The notes under the pieces: generated by a model
The model's database searches: none
What the model saw: only the letters and a program-made list of their open reading frames with translations
Told to the model about the DNA's origin: nothing
Shown here: positions 27,581 through 35,233 of the stretch, one piece after another
How the letters are laid out: every line of letters begins with the position of its first letter
Numbering within the stretch: the first letter of the stretch is position 1
Position numbers and translations under genes: made by a program
Assembly: GCA_002842045.1 (NCBI GenBank)
Contig: PHBX01000005.1
Location: 1 to 64,000 of the forward strand
DNA from: Chloroflexi bacterium HGW-Chloroflexi-3
Lineage (GTDB): Bacteria > Chloroflexota > Anaerolineae > Anaerolineales > Anaerolineaceae
DNA: 64,000 nt
Direction: 5' to 3'

Positions 27581-28794
27581 TCGTACGCTCCTTTCGTCAT
27601 TTTTGTTATTCGCAAACTATAAAGGGTAGCCAGGAATAACATTATAAAAATGAGAACCGCAAAAGCTGTTGCACGGCCATAATTTTGTTGTTGGAAAATT
27701 TGTTTGAAGGCATACACCATAACAAATTCTGTGGCTCCTGGGGTACCTGCTCCCCTTTGTGGGCCACCGCCTGTAATCGCATAGGCAGTTCCAAACATTT
27801 GAAATGCCGTGATGGAAGTTAGTACAGCTGCGGGTAGTACAGCTGGTCGGATAAGGGGCAATGTAATTTTCATAAGTTGTGTCCACCAACCTGCACCATC
27901 AACTTCAGCTGCCTCATATAATTCCCCAGGAACAGATTGCAGAGCTCCTAAAATCGATACCATAAAAAATGGATATGAAAACCAAATGTCTGCCAGAACT
28001 ACAACTCCAAAGGCAAGAATTGGATTATTTAACCAGATCGGGCCAGTTCCACCAAATTGAGTAATAATTTGGTTGATGGTACCCTGTTGACGGAACAAAA
28101 ATTGCCAGACCAAAGCCAGTAATATGGCCACCGAAGAGGCTCCCCAGGGAATAAAAAGAACTACCCTGAAGAATGTTTTTCCTTTCAGGTCTTCCAGATT
28201 TAATATAATTGCCAGAATCAAACCTAGTACAAATGTCAAAGGTACTCGCAACGCAACAAATAAAACTGTTCTTAACACAACAGCCAGAAAGTCACCGGTA
28301 TCCATCAATGTTGCAATGGATTTTGGAACATCAAGAATGAAGAATAAGGCTATTGTAAGGATGATTCCTAAAACCCAAAGCAAACCAGGTGCGATTTTTT
28401 CATCCAGTTTTCTTTCCTGACGTTTATTAAAGTAATTCACTCCAAAAAGAGGTGTAAAAACAACAATAATCAGAAATAGACCTAATAATGCATCTGGTTG
28501 AAATAATTTCCCCATCAATGTATCGTAATTAGCAAGTATTGGGTCTTGGAGTACGTATGGGTTACCCAATCCGCGAGGAGCATTTTCGCGAAATGCTGGC
28601 CAACATAATGGGTCCAAGAGTCCGGTTAAAGTTACTTCACAATCAGGATTTGGACGAAATTTATTTCTATTTGTAAATGAAATGTATGTATTGAGAAGGA
28701 TTGGATAAACATTGAAAACTAATATCGCTACAATTGTCGGCAAGAGAAATAAAGAAACTGTGATCCATTTTCTACGGCCCATCCAGGCGCTCAT
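27577..28794 (-). CDS. malF: Maltodextrin ABC transporter permease, MalF-type (405 aa)
   Basis: The chain has about eight membrane segments, an extra N-terminal pair, and the EAA loop EAAEVDGAGWWTQLMKITLPLIRP. Between helices 1 and 2 lies an external loop of roughly 70 residues (with two Cys and several Pro). This is smaller than the P2 loop of E. coli MalF but in the equivalent place. ATG at 28794 is chosen over GTG 28797 because AAGGAG lies six bases upstream. It is translationally coupled to malG and separated from malE by a strong hairpin. Confidence 0.9.
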   Translation of the reverse strand: MSAWMGRRKWITVSLFLLPTIVAILVFNVYPILLNTYISFTNRNKFRPNPDCEVTLTGLLDPLCWPAFRENAPRGLGNPYVLQDPILANYDTLMGKLFQPDALLGLFLIIVVFTPLFGVNYFNKRQERKLDEKIAPGLLWVLGIILTIALFFILDVPKSIATLMDTGDFLAVVLRTVLFVALRVPLTFVLGLILAIILNLEDLKGKTFFRVVLFIPWGASSVAILLALVWQFLFRQQGTINQIITQFGGTGPIWLNNPILAFGVVVLADIWFSYPFFMVSILGALQSVPGELYEAAEVDGAGWWTQLMKITLPLIRPAVLPAAVLTSITAFQMFGTAYAITGGGPQRGAGTPGATEFVMVYAFKQIFQQQNYGRATAFAVLIFIMLFLATLYSLRITKMTKGAYE

Positions 28795-28820
28795 CACTTA
28801 CTCCTTTCGACTCAGTAATG

Positions 28821-28855
28821 AAAAATGGGGAGGAGATCTCCTCCTCCCCATTTTT
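28821..28855 (-). terminator. Attenuating hairpin between malE and malF
   Basis: A 15-base perfect stem (AAAAATGGGGAGGAG at 28821-28835 with its complement at 28841-28855, five-base loop) ends in TTTTT on the minus strand. It lies only 27 bases before the malF start and 12 after the malE stop. This matches the known arrangement in which a hairpin behind malE lets the binding protein be made in excess over the permeases. Confidence 0.75.
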
Positions 28856-28866
28856 GTTTTTACAAA

Positions 28867-30174
28867 TTACTGCATGCCAGCAACAGCTTCTTCAATGGCA
28901 GCTTGTGCGTCTGCCATCGCCTCAGCAGGTTCCTGAGCACCTGTCCAGATTGCAGCAGATGCATCACCGACAGGACCCCATTGGGCGGAAGAGAATGGTG
29001 AAGGCGACATTGGAACTCCTAGGTTCAAGGCAGCACCAAATCCAACCACAGCAGCCAAGGATGAAACTTCTGGATCATTCAAAGCGCCAGTTACAGCAGG
29101 AATGGTCTTATTGACCAGGGCAATTTTCTTTTGAACTTCAGCACTGGTGAAATATTTCATGATATCCAGTGCAATTTCAGCATTACCACGATCAACTGCA
29201 TTCTTGCTCATCATCAGGACTTTAATACCAACGAATGGGCTACCCATTGGCAAAATTCCATAGTCAACACCACTGGCTTCAACACCAGCCACTGCCCACG
29301 GCCCAGTCCACCACATACCAACTTTACCTTCGGCTAAGGCAGCATTACAAATATCGTAGCTGTTTTCAGCATAAGATACTGTGGCGAATTTCTTTAACCA
29401 TTCACCAGCGGCGATTGCTTCTGGTGTATCAAGGAAGGCATTACCTTCTTCATCAACATAGGACGGTAAACCAAAACCAAAGTAAATGGGAGACATGTGA
29501 TATGCATCTGAGCCGCCAAATGCCTGGTTACAAACCAGAACATTTCCAGTATCTTCCTGGAATTTCTTTGCTTTTTCATAAAGATCTTCGAAATCCATAG
29601 GATCAGTGGGTAGATATTCTTCAGTTACAACTGCTTTGTTGTAAATCAAAGCAATACCTTCCTGAGATTCAGGTAAACCCCAAATCATGCCTGACCATTG
29701 GACACCAGCAACAGCTGCGGGTTCATAGTTGGCTTCCAGAAAAGCAGTATCCACACCTAAATCACTGATAGCGACTATGTTACCATTGAGTGCTTGTTCA
29801 CCAATAGCGTCATTTGCCCAACCAATGATATCGGGACCTTCGCCAGCGGGAATTGCAACTGTAAGGGCATTTTTAACATCTTCTGGTTTTGAAAGGTCAA
29901 TCTTTACATTGGGATGTTCAGCTTCGTAATCACTGAAAGCTTGTTCGATGGCAGCTAAATAAGCACCATCCCACTGGTTCCATAATTTAATGGTAACAAC
30001 TTCACCACTTGGTTCAGCCGGTGCAACAGGTTCAGCAGGAGTGGCAGGTTCTGCAGGTGCAGCAGGTTCAGCAGGAGCTGCTGGTGCTGAAGGTGTTTCA
30101 GCCGGTTTACAGGCTGATAAAACAAACATTGCAATCAGTAAAATACTGATCAAGGTTAAAAACTTCTTAGACAT
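28867..30174 (-). CDS. malE: Maltodextrin-binding lipoprotein, MalE-type (435 aa)
   Basis: Signal peptide with lipobox ending at Cys22 (LSAC) is followed by a proline/alanine/glutamate-rich linker (repeats of APAEPA, about residues 27-55) that tethers the domain to the membrane. The rest is a family 1 solute-binding protein: VTIKLWNQWDGAYL, IVAISDLGVD, WGLPESQEG, YEKAKKFQEDTGN and GKVGMWWTGPWA. It would capture maltodextrins outside the membrane for MalFG. GGAGG lies five bases before the ATG. The linker is encoded by a degenerate repeat of GC-rich codons, unlike the AT-rich surroundings. It is preceded by the ROK regulator and a leader of 82 bases. Confidence 0.92.
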   Translation of the reverse strand: MSKKFLTLISILLIAMFVLSACKPAETPSAPAAPAEPAAPAEPATPAEPVAPAEPSGEVVTIKLWNQWDGAYLAAIEQAFSDYEAEHPNVKIDLSKPEDVKNALTVAIPAGEGPDIIGWANDAIGEQALNGNIVAISDLGVDTAFLEANYEPAAVAGVQWSGMIWGLPESQEGIALIYNKAVVTEEYLPTDPMDFEDLYEKAKKFQEDTGNVLVCNQAFGGSDAYHMSPIYFGFGLPSYVDEEGNAFLDTPEAIAAGEWLKKFATVSYAENSYDICNAALAEGKVGMWWTGPWAVAGVEASGVDYGILPMGSPFVGIKVLMMSKNAVDRGNAEIALDIMKYFTSAEVQKKIALVNKTIPAVTGALNDPEVSSLAAVVGFGAALNLGVPMSPSPFSSAQWGPVGDASAAIWTGAQEPAEAMADAQAAIEEAVAGMQ

Positions 30175-30237
30175 TTTTTCCTCCGAAAAATTTTTTTTGA
30201 ATTAATTTGACAAACAATATTTAAAGGTTCGCTAAAC

Positions 30238-30249
30238 ATCACCTCCTTA
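30238..30249 (-). promoter_or_regulatory. Unusually long Shine-Dalgarno-like site in the malE leader
   Basis: TAAGGAGGTGAT on the minus strand is a 12-base match to the complement of the usual 16S rRNA 3' end. It lies 63 bases before the malE ATG, which has its own GGAGG. An ATG inside its last bases (30239) opens a 27-codon frame that overlaps the first bases of malE in another frame, but the spacing is only two bases. Confidence 0.35.
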
Positions 30250-30256
30250 ATAAAAT

Positions 30257-31486
30257 TCAATTATGGTTCCATTTTTCAGATTTATGTAATGCATACGATA
30301 ACGCCTGTGTAACAGCACCCATAACAGTCGATCTCTTCCCAAGTAATGCAGCCGAAATTCTAACAACATTGCCTGCAGCAAATAAGCTTCGATTTGCTAC
30401 CGCTTCTCGAATTGGATCGAGTAATAAATCTCCACTGGAAGAAACTCCTCCTCCGATAATAACAATACTGGGGTTAAAAAGATTCACCAATCCAGCAATT
30501 GCGACACCAAGATAGGAACCTGCTTCAGTAATGATTTGCTGTGAAAGCAAATCCCCCCTTTTTGCTGCTTTAATTACATCTTTCGCAGAAATTTGGTATA
30601 AATCTCCCAACCCAACCAACTGAGATCTTCTCCCTTTCCTTAATTCTTCTTGTGCCCGGCTTGCAATTGCCCTTCCACCAGCAAAGGCTTCCAAACAACC
30701 TGAATTATCACAAGAACATTTTGGCCCATTTTCATTAATAGTGATATGACCAATTTCTCCGGCCGAACCTGTCGATCCATGATAGATTTTACTCTCAAAT
30801 ATCAATCCAGCGCCAATCCCTGTACCAACTTTTATATATGCCAGGTTTTTTTCTCCCCTTCCAGCTCCATATGCCCATTCGCCTAGAGCACCTAATTCAG
30901 CATCATTATTCACCAAAACAGGACATTTCCACTTTTCATGTAACGTCTTCCGAATAGGAAAATTATTCCAACCAGGCATTATTGGTGGCATACTTACAGT
31001 TCCTTTTTCAATGACAACCGGACCGGGAAGTCCTAATCCAACTGCTGCAATGTCCGAAAATTGAAATCCTGAAGCTGCCAGTACCTGTTGAACTAAGCTA
31101 TCTACTAAACTCAAACAAACGATGGGACCTTCATTAATATCTATTTCCATCTCTCGTTCTTGAATAATACTTGCTGAATAATCCGATAAACAAACATATA
31201 AATGTGTTGCTCCTAAATCAACCCCCACTACATAGCCTTTATTTGGAGCAACCTCTAAAACGATTGGCCTCCTTCCTCCAGAATATCGAGTTTCAGCCTC
31301 ACGTACTAATCCCTCATCAACTAGATCATTAATTATTGATGTCACTGCTGCCCTTGTTAACCCTAATTGCCTCGATAGATCCACTCTGGAAACACCACCA
31401 GGTGTAAATCGAATGAGATCTAATATTACATGTTTGTTAAGTAATTTAACATGTGTATTTGGAGAAACCCAAATATTTTCGTCCAA
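30257..31486 (-). CDS. ROK-family transcriptional regulator of the maltodextrin locus (409 aa)
   Basis: An N-terminal winged helix-turn-helix (about residues 15-70, SRQLGLTRAAVTSIINDLVDEG) precedes a ROK sugar-kinase fold with the phosphate-binding GVDLGATHLYV, the zinc-type signature GPKCSCDNSGCLEAFAGG and GGGVSSSGDLL. ROK proteins with this HTH repress sugar genes and are released by the sugar ligand. Its place directly upstream of malE suggests it controls this locus, probably as a repressor of itself and of the mal operon. The start codon is TTG at 31486, with AAGG five bases before; no ATG is available before the HTH. Whether it retains kinase activity is unclear. Confidence 0.9.
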   Translation of the reverse strand: MDENIWVSPNTHVKLLNKHVILDLIRFTPGGVSRVDLSRQLGLTRAAVTSIINDLVDEGLVREAETRYSGGRRPIVLEVAPNKGYVVGVDLGATHLYVCLSDYSASIIQEREMEIDINEGPIVCLSLVDSLVQQVLAASGFQFSDIAAVGLGLPGPVVIEKGTVSMPPIMPGWNNFPIRKTLHEKWKCPVLVNNDAELGALGEWAYGAGRGEKNLAYIKVGTGIGAGLIFESKIYHGSTGSAGEIGHITINENGPKCSCDNSGCLEAFAGGRAIASRAQEELRKGRRSQLVGLGDLYQISAKDVIKAAKRGDLLSQQIITEAGSYLGVAIAGLVNLFNPSIVIIGGGVSSSGDLLLDPIREAVANRSLFAAGNVVRISAALLGKRSTVMGAVTQALSYALHKSEKWNHN

Positions 31487-31517
31487 GTTTGCCTTAACCT
31501 CTCAATAACTAACTAAT

Positions 31518-31545
31518 ATTTTATCATTCAGAACCTTTAAGTCAA
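31518..31545 (-). promoter_or_regulatory. Promoter of the ROK regulator gene (and possibly the mal operon)
   Basis: TTGACT (31545-31540) and TAAAAT (31523-31518) on the minus strand are 16 bases apart, 31 bases before the TTG start. The spacer carries TTAAAGGTTC, which recurs in inverted orientation at 30221-30230 in the malE leader and could be part of an operator. A GTTAA-n6-TTAAC inverted repeat (31623-31638) lies further upstream. Confidence 0.5.
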
Positions 31546-31720
31546 GTAATTTAACAAATACTCTTGAATAGCATTCAACTCATCTCATTAATGGTTACTA
31601 TTCATTTTTTTTTGGTTAAGAAGTTAACTGATTTTAACAATAATTTGATTCATAGAGGTATCCATCAAAACATGATAGGCACATAAATTGCATCTACATC
31701 ATAAATCTGTGTCAATGTAT

Positions 31721-31726
31721 TATAAT
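31721..31726 (+). promoter_or_regulatory. -10 box of a probable leaderless promoter for the PhnD-like gene
   Basis: A perfect TATAAT ends eight bases before the ATG at 31735. There is no purine-rich ribosome binding site in between or further upstream. A convincing -35 box is lacking. Confidence 0.45.
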
Positions 31727-31734
31727 TTTATCTA

Positions 31735-32814
31735 ATGAGTCTTTTAAAAAATATTAAGCTGGTTTCAATTTTCACAAATAGGGAAATTCCATTTTTTTAT
31801 TATTTTCTTTTAATTTCCATCCTTTTATCCGGCTGTCAATCCTCGGTTGTTCTCGAACCCACAACAACAACATTTTCCGTGGCAACCGAACCACCTGTGG
31901 TTCCCACTAGCACCATGCAACCAACTGTTCAAATAGGTTTGGAGGAATCACCCATCATTATTGGCTATATTGTGTCAGGAAATCAGACGAATATTGAAAA
32001 CCTTGCAGAAACAATGATCAATAACCTGGAGGATAAAACTTCGTACGAAATACGTTTTGAAGCTTTTACAAACCCGCAGCAAGCATTTGATAATCTGAGA
32101 CAAGGTGAAGTTCATTTTATTTTTATTCAACCATTAACCTACCTGGCTGCTTCTGAACGTGATCTCATCGTTCCTTTGTTAGTATCAAACCATTTTGGTC
32201 TGTATAATTATGGAACCCAATTCTTTACCAATATAGATTCAGGATTTAATACTTACTTTGATGAAAAAACAAATAAATCAACCACTACTGCCGATTTTGC
32301 ATTGCGGCAGTTTGAAGGAATGAGACCTTGCTGGACAGAACCCTCGTCACTATCTGGCACTATCATTCCTCATGGGATTTTAGCCAAAAACGGGGTCTCT
32401 TTCTTACCCCCTGCCTATTTACAAAATCCAAGCGCGACCATAAGAGCTCTTTACATTAAAGGGGTATGTGATTTTGGAGCTACCTATTCCTATTCAGGGG
32501 ATCCAAGAACTTCTTCACAGGTGATTAACGATTTACCCGATGTTATGGATCGGATAATGATCATCTGGCAATCAGATGCAATCATTCCCAGTCTTGGCTT
32601 ATCAGCTTCCGTTATTGTTCCACCTCAAGTGCAAAGTGATTTAAAAAATGCGTTTTTAAGTTTATTATCCGATGAAAATGGAAAAGCAATCGTCTCGGAA
32701 GCTCTTCAATATGATATTCAGGGGTTTCTTTCAATAGAAGATGATTATTATGATGCATTAAGAGAATTGGTAAAAGCAGCGAATATCAATCCATACCAAC
32801 ATTTAGGATATTAA
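31735..32814 (+). CDS. PhnD-like substrate-binding lipoprotein (359 aa)
   Basis: Signal peptide with lipobox ending at Cys34 (LLSGC) and a Thr/Pro-rich spacer precede a phosphate/phosphonate-binding (PhnD, type 2 periplasmic-binding) fold: NLRQGEVHFIFIQPLTYL, the SSLSGTIIPHGIL segment and VCDFGATYSYSGDPR. Related proteins bind oxyanions for ABC importers or act as sensor inputs. No permease, ATPase or sensor kinase is adjacent, so its partner is unknown. It is followed after six bases by a SanA/YdcF-like gene and should be co-transcribed with it. The ligand cannot be told from the sequence. Confidence 0.8.
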   Translation: MSLLKNIKLVSIFTNREIPFFYYFLLISILLSGCQSSVVLEPTTTTFSVATEPPVVPTSTMQPTVQIGLEESPIIIGYIVSGNQTNIENLAETMINNLEDKTSYEIRFEAFTNPQQAFDNLRQGEVHFIFIQPLTYLAASERDLIVPLLVSNHFGLYNYGTQFFTNIDSGFNTYFDEKTNKSTTTADFALRQFEGMRPCWTEPSSLSGTIIPHGILAKNGVSFLPPAYLQNPSATIRALYIKGVCDFGATYSYSGDPRTSSQVINDLPDVMDRIMIIWQSDAIIPSLGLSASVIVPPQVQSDLKNAFLSLLSDENGKAIVSEALQYDIQGFLSIEDDYYDALRELVKAANINPYQHLGY

Positions 32815-32820
32815 CCGTCA

Positions 32821-33465
32821 ATGAAATTTTTAAAAAGTTTAATTCGAAGCATCATATGGGCTGGATTATTGGTAACCCTCTTTCCGATTTTAATATGGCT
32901 TCTGTTTAGAGTTATTTACGCTGAAAGAATTTATCCCATTGATGATGCACCAAATGGTTATTCGGTGGCAATCGTTTTTGGTGCTGGTCTTCATTGGGAT
33001 GGGTCTCCCACACCTGTATTGCGCGACCGTGTCAAGGCAGCCGTAGGATTATATGATCAGGGTAAGGTTCAAAAATTACTTTTTAGTGGTGATAATCGTT
33101 TTGTGGATTATAACGAACCCGGTGCAATGCACGAATATGCACTGGAATTAGGTGTTCCAGAAGAGGACATTGTTCTCGATTATGCAGGACGCAGAACATA
33201 TGATACCTGTTATCGGGCAAATGTTATTTTCAAAGTGAATCGAGCCATTCTTGTAACACAAAGATTCCATTTGCCAAGAGCGATCTTTCTTTGTGATCAA
33301 TTAGGTATCAATTCACAAGGAGTGGAATCTGATTTACGGGCATATTCGAGTTACTCACTTCGATATTGGAGCCTCCGGGAGATCCTTGCCACAATGTCTG
33401 CGATGTGGGATGTTTGGATTCAACGACCTGTGCCTGTATTTGGAGAAGAAATACCAATTTTCTAG
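32821..33465 (+). CDS. SanA/YdcF-like DUF218 membrane-anchored protein (214 aa)
   Basis: A single N-terminal membrane helix (residues 10-32) anchors a DUF218 domain with the motifs VAIVFGAGLHWDGSPTPVLRDRV, LLFSGDN, EPGAMHEYA and RRTYDTCYRA, and VTQRFHLPRA. This is the SanA (vancomycin high-temperature exclusion) branch, where the domain lies outside the membrane; a role in envelope maintenance is known for E. coli SanA but the chemistry is not. The gene begins six bases after the previous stop with only a weak AGGA site, suggesting coupling. It is followed by an HD-domain gene 19 bases downstream. Confidence 0.85.
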   Translation: MKFLKSLIRSIIWAGLLVTLFPILIWLLFRVIYAERIYPIDDAPNGYSVAIVFGAGLHWDGSPTPVLRDRVKAAVGLYDQGKVQKLLFSGDNRFVDYNEPGAMHEYALELGVPEEDIVLDYAGRRTYDTCYRANVIFKVNRAILVTQRFHLPRAIFLCDQLGINSQGVESDLRAYSSYSLRYWSLREILATMSAMWDVWIQRPVPVFGEEIPIF

Positions 33466-33484
33466 AGGATAATTTGAGGATGTA

Positions 33485-34054
33485 ATGGAAAGAGATCAAG
33501 TAATATCTATCGTGAGAGAGTACGTGAAAAATGAGAATCTCATCAACCATATGCTGTCAGTAGAAACTGCAATGCGCTTTTATGCAAAATTGTATGACGA
33601 GGATCAGGAAGAATGGGGAAATGTTGGACTTCTTCACGATTTTGATTGGGAAATTCATCCAACACTGGAAGAACATCCTCAGGCAGGTGTTCCCATTTTG
33701 AGAGACAGAGGTGTACCAGAACATTGGATTAAAGCCGTCCTAAGTCATGCAGATCACACGAATGTGCCAAGAGAAACATTAATGGAAAAAGCTTTATTCG
33801 CCTGCGATGAAATTACTGGTTTAGTGACTGCCGTTGCTCTGGTCAGACCTTCGAGGTCTTTGTATGATTTGGAAGCTAAATCGATCAAAAAAAAGTGGAA
33901 AGATAAAGCATTTGCTGCTGGTGCTAATCGTGATGAGATTGAAACTGCAACAAAAGAATTCGGTTTAGATTTGTGGGAACATGTTTCCAATGTTATTTTG
34001 GCTATGCGTAATATCGCCCCTCAATTAGGACTGGAAGGTCAGTTAAAGAAATAA
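33485..34054 (+). CDS. HD-domain phosphohydrolase-like protein (189 aa)
   Basis: The metal-binding HD motif is present: His21-region NHMLSVETAM, GLLHDFDWEIHP, EEHPQAG, LSHADH and a later Asp in FACDEITGLVTAV. This fits the small HD superfamily proteins annotated as hydrolases of nucleotides or phosphate esters. The substrate is unknown. GAGGA precedes the ATG by four bases. It sits in a plus-strand run from the PhnD-like to the TIM-barrel gene, and the run ends at a strong terminator. Confidence 0.85.
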   Translation: MERDQVISIVREYVKNENLINHMLSVETAMRFYAKLYDEDQEEWGNVGLLHDFDWEIHPTLEEHPQAGVPILRDRGVPEHWIKAVLSHADHTNVPRETLMEKALFACDEITGLVTAVALVRPSRSLYDLEAKSIKKKWKDKAFAAGANRDEIETATKEFGLDLWEHVSNVILAMRNIAPQLGLEGQLKK

Positions 34055-34072
34055 GAAAGAAAAGGTGAATAT

Positions 34073-35173
34073 ATGAGCCTAAAAGGAAAAGGATTTTTCA
34101 TCTGGAAGATTATCAACAGTGAAAAAGGGGATCCAAAAGCGATTGCCAGAACAGCTAAGGAAGCCCAATTAACCCATGTCATTCTGAAAATCGCCGATGG
34201 CGCTTTTCCTTATAATGTCAATCGTCAAACCAACGAAGATTATGTCGGCCCTGTTGTAAGCGCATTACACGATGTTGGTATCGAAGTTTGGGGGTGGCAT
34301 TACGTATATGGTGATTATCCAACCAGCGAAGCAAATATTGCTGTAAAAAGAATGAAGGAATTTGAATTAAGTGGATACGTGATCGATGCTGAAATTGAGT
34401 ATAAAGAACCAGGCAAGAAGAATGCTGCCTTGGCATACATGAAAATTTTACGAAAAAACCTTCCTAACATTCCATTAGCGCTCAGTTCTTATCGCTTTCC
34501 ATCTTTTCATCCACAATTACCCTGGAAAACTTTTTTGGAATACTGCGATTACAATATGCCACAGGTTTATTGGGAACAATCTCATAATCCTGAACCAAAC
34601 TTAGTCCGCACCGTTAAAGAGTTTCAATCTATTACACCATTTCGTCCGATTATCCCAACCGGTCCTACCTACCGTGCTGGATCCTGGCTTCCCACTGTAG
34701 AAGATATACGCAAATTCCTGAATACCAGTAAAGAACTTAAACTTGAGGGGGCAAATTTCTTCAGTTGGGATGAATGTCGACCAGCTTATCCGGATTTATG
34801 GAAAACAATATCAGATTATGCCTGGGATAAGCCACAACAGGCAAAAGATATCACTGAATTATGGGTGGAGGCACTTAACTCAGGAAATCCTGAGCAAGTC
34901 ACCAGGTTATATGCGCCTAACTCAGTCCACATTACTTCGTCCCGATCCATCCAGGGAAAAACTGAAATTCAAGATTGGTATAAATATTTTCTCAAACAAT
35001 TATTACCGAGCGGAAAATTTACAATTACTGGGATATCTGGTTCAGGAAATTCCCGAAGCATCAATTGGATATGCAAATCTGATAAAGCAAATGTCAGCAA
35101 TGGTAGAGATACATTTGGGTTAATAAATGAAAAAATAGCTTATCATTATTCATTTTTTACCACAAAATCCTGA
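34073..35173 (+). CDS. Cytoplasmic TIM-barrel (glycoside-hydrolase-like) protein with C-terminal SnoaL/NTF2-like domain (366 aa)
   Basis: Residues 1 to about 250 look like a glycoside-hydrolase-type barrel: KGFFIWKI, THVILKIADG, GIEVWGWHYVYGD, the acidic GYVIDAEIEYKEPG, ALSSYRFPSFHP, YNMPQVYWEQSHN, IIPTGPTYR and GANFFSWDECRP. Acidic residues at strand ends (VIDAEIE and SWDE) could be catalytic. Residues 260-366 resemble a SnoaL/NTF2 cone fold (WVEALNSGNPEQVTRLYAPNSVHI). No signal peptide is present, unlike most related barrels acting on cell-wall material. The combination is unusual and the function unknown. AAAGGTG lies seven bases before the ATG. Confidence 0.7.
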   Translation: MSLKGKGFFIWKIINSEKGDPKAIARTAKEAQLTHVILKIADGAFPYNVNRQTNEDYVGPVVSALHDVGIEVWGWHYVYGDYPTSEANIAVKRMKEFELSGYVIDAEIEYKEPGKKNAALAYMKILRKNLPNIPLALSSYRFPSFHPQLPWKTFLEYCDYNMPQVYWEQSHNPEPNLVRTVKEFQSITPFRPIIPTGPTYRAGSWLPTVEDIRKFLNTSKELKLEGANFFSWDECRPAYPDLWKTISDYAWDKPQQAKDITELWVEALNSGNPEQVTRLYAPNSVHITSSRSIQGKTEIQDWYKYFLKQLLPSGKFTITGISGSGNSRSINWICKSDKANVSNGRDTFGLINEKIAYHYSFFTTKS

Positions 35174-35182
35174 CCAATTGTC

Positions 35183-35218
35183 AAAAAAAATCTCCGACTC
35201 ATATCGGAGATTTTTTTT
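35183..35218. terminator. Bidirectional terminator between the TIM-barrel gene and rpoC
   Basis: TCTCCGA (35191-35197) pairs with TCGGAGA (35204-35210) around six bases. The stem is flanked by eight As before and eight Ts after, so it can end transcription on both strands of these convergent genes. Confidence 0.92.
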
Positions 35219-35233
35219 ATTTGATAAATAAGT

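Noticed and set aside
28124..28420. Plus-strand open frame opposite malF
   Set aside because: Antisense shadow; composition is basic and unlike a protein family, and malF is clearly the real gene.
29990..30205. Plus-strand frame coding for an Ala/Gly-rich repeat peptide
   Set aside because: It is the antisense of the Pro/Ala/Glu linker and signal peptide of MalE, without a ribosome site.
30207..30212. TTGACA on the plus strand in the malE leader
   Set aside because: A perfect -35 word, but it points away from malE and no plus-strand gene or -10 box follows.
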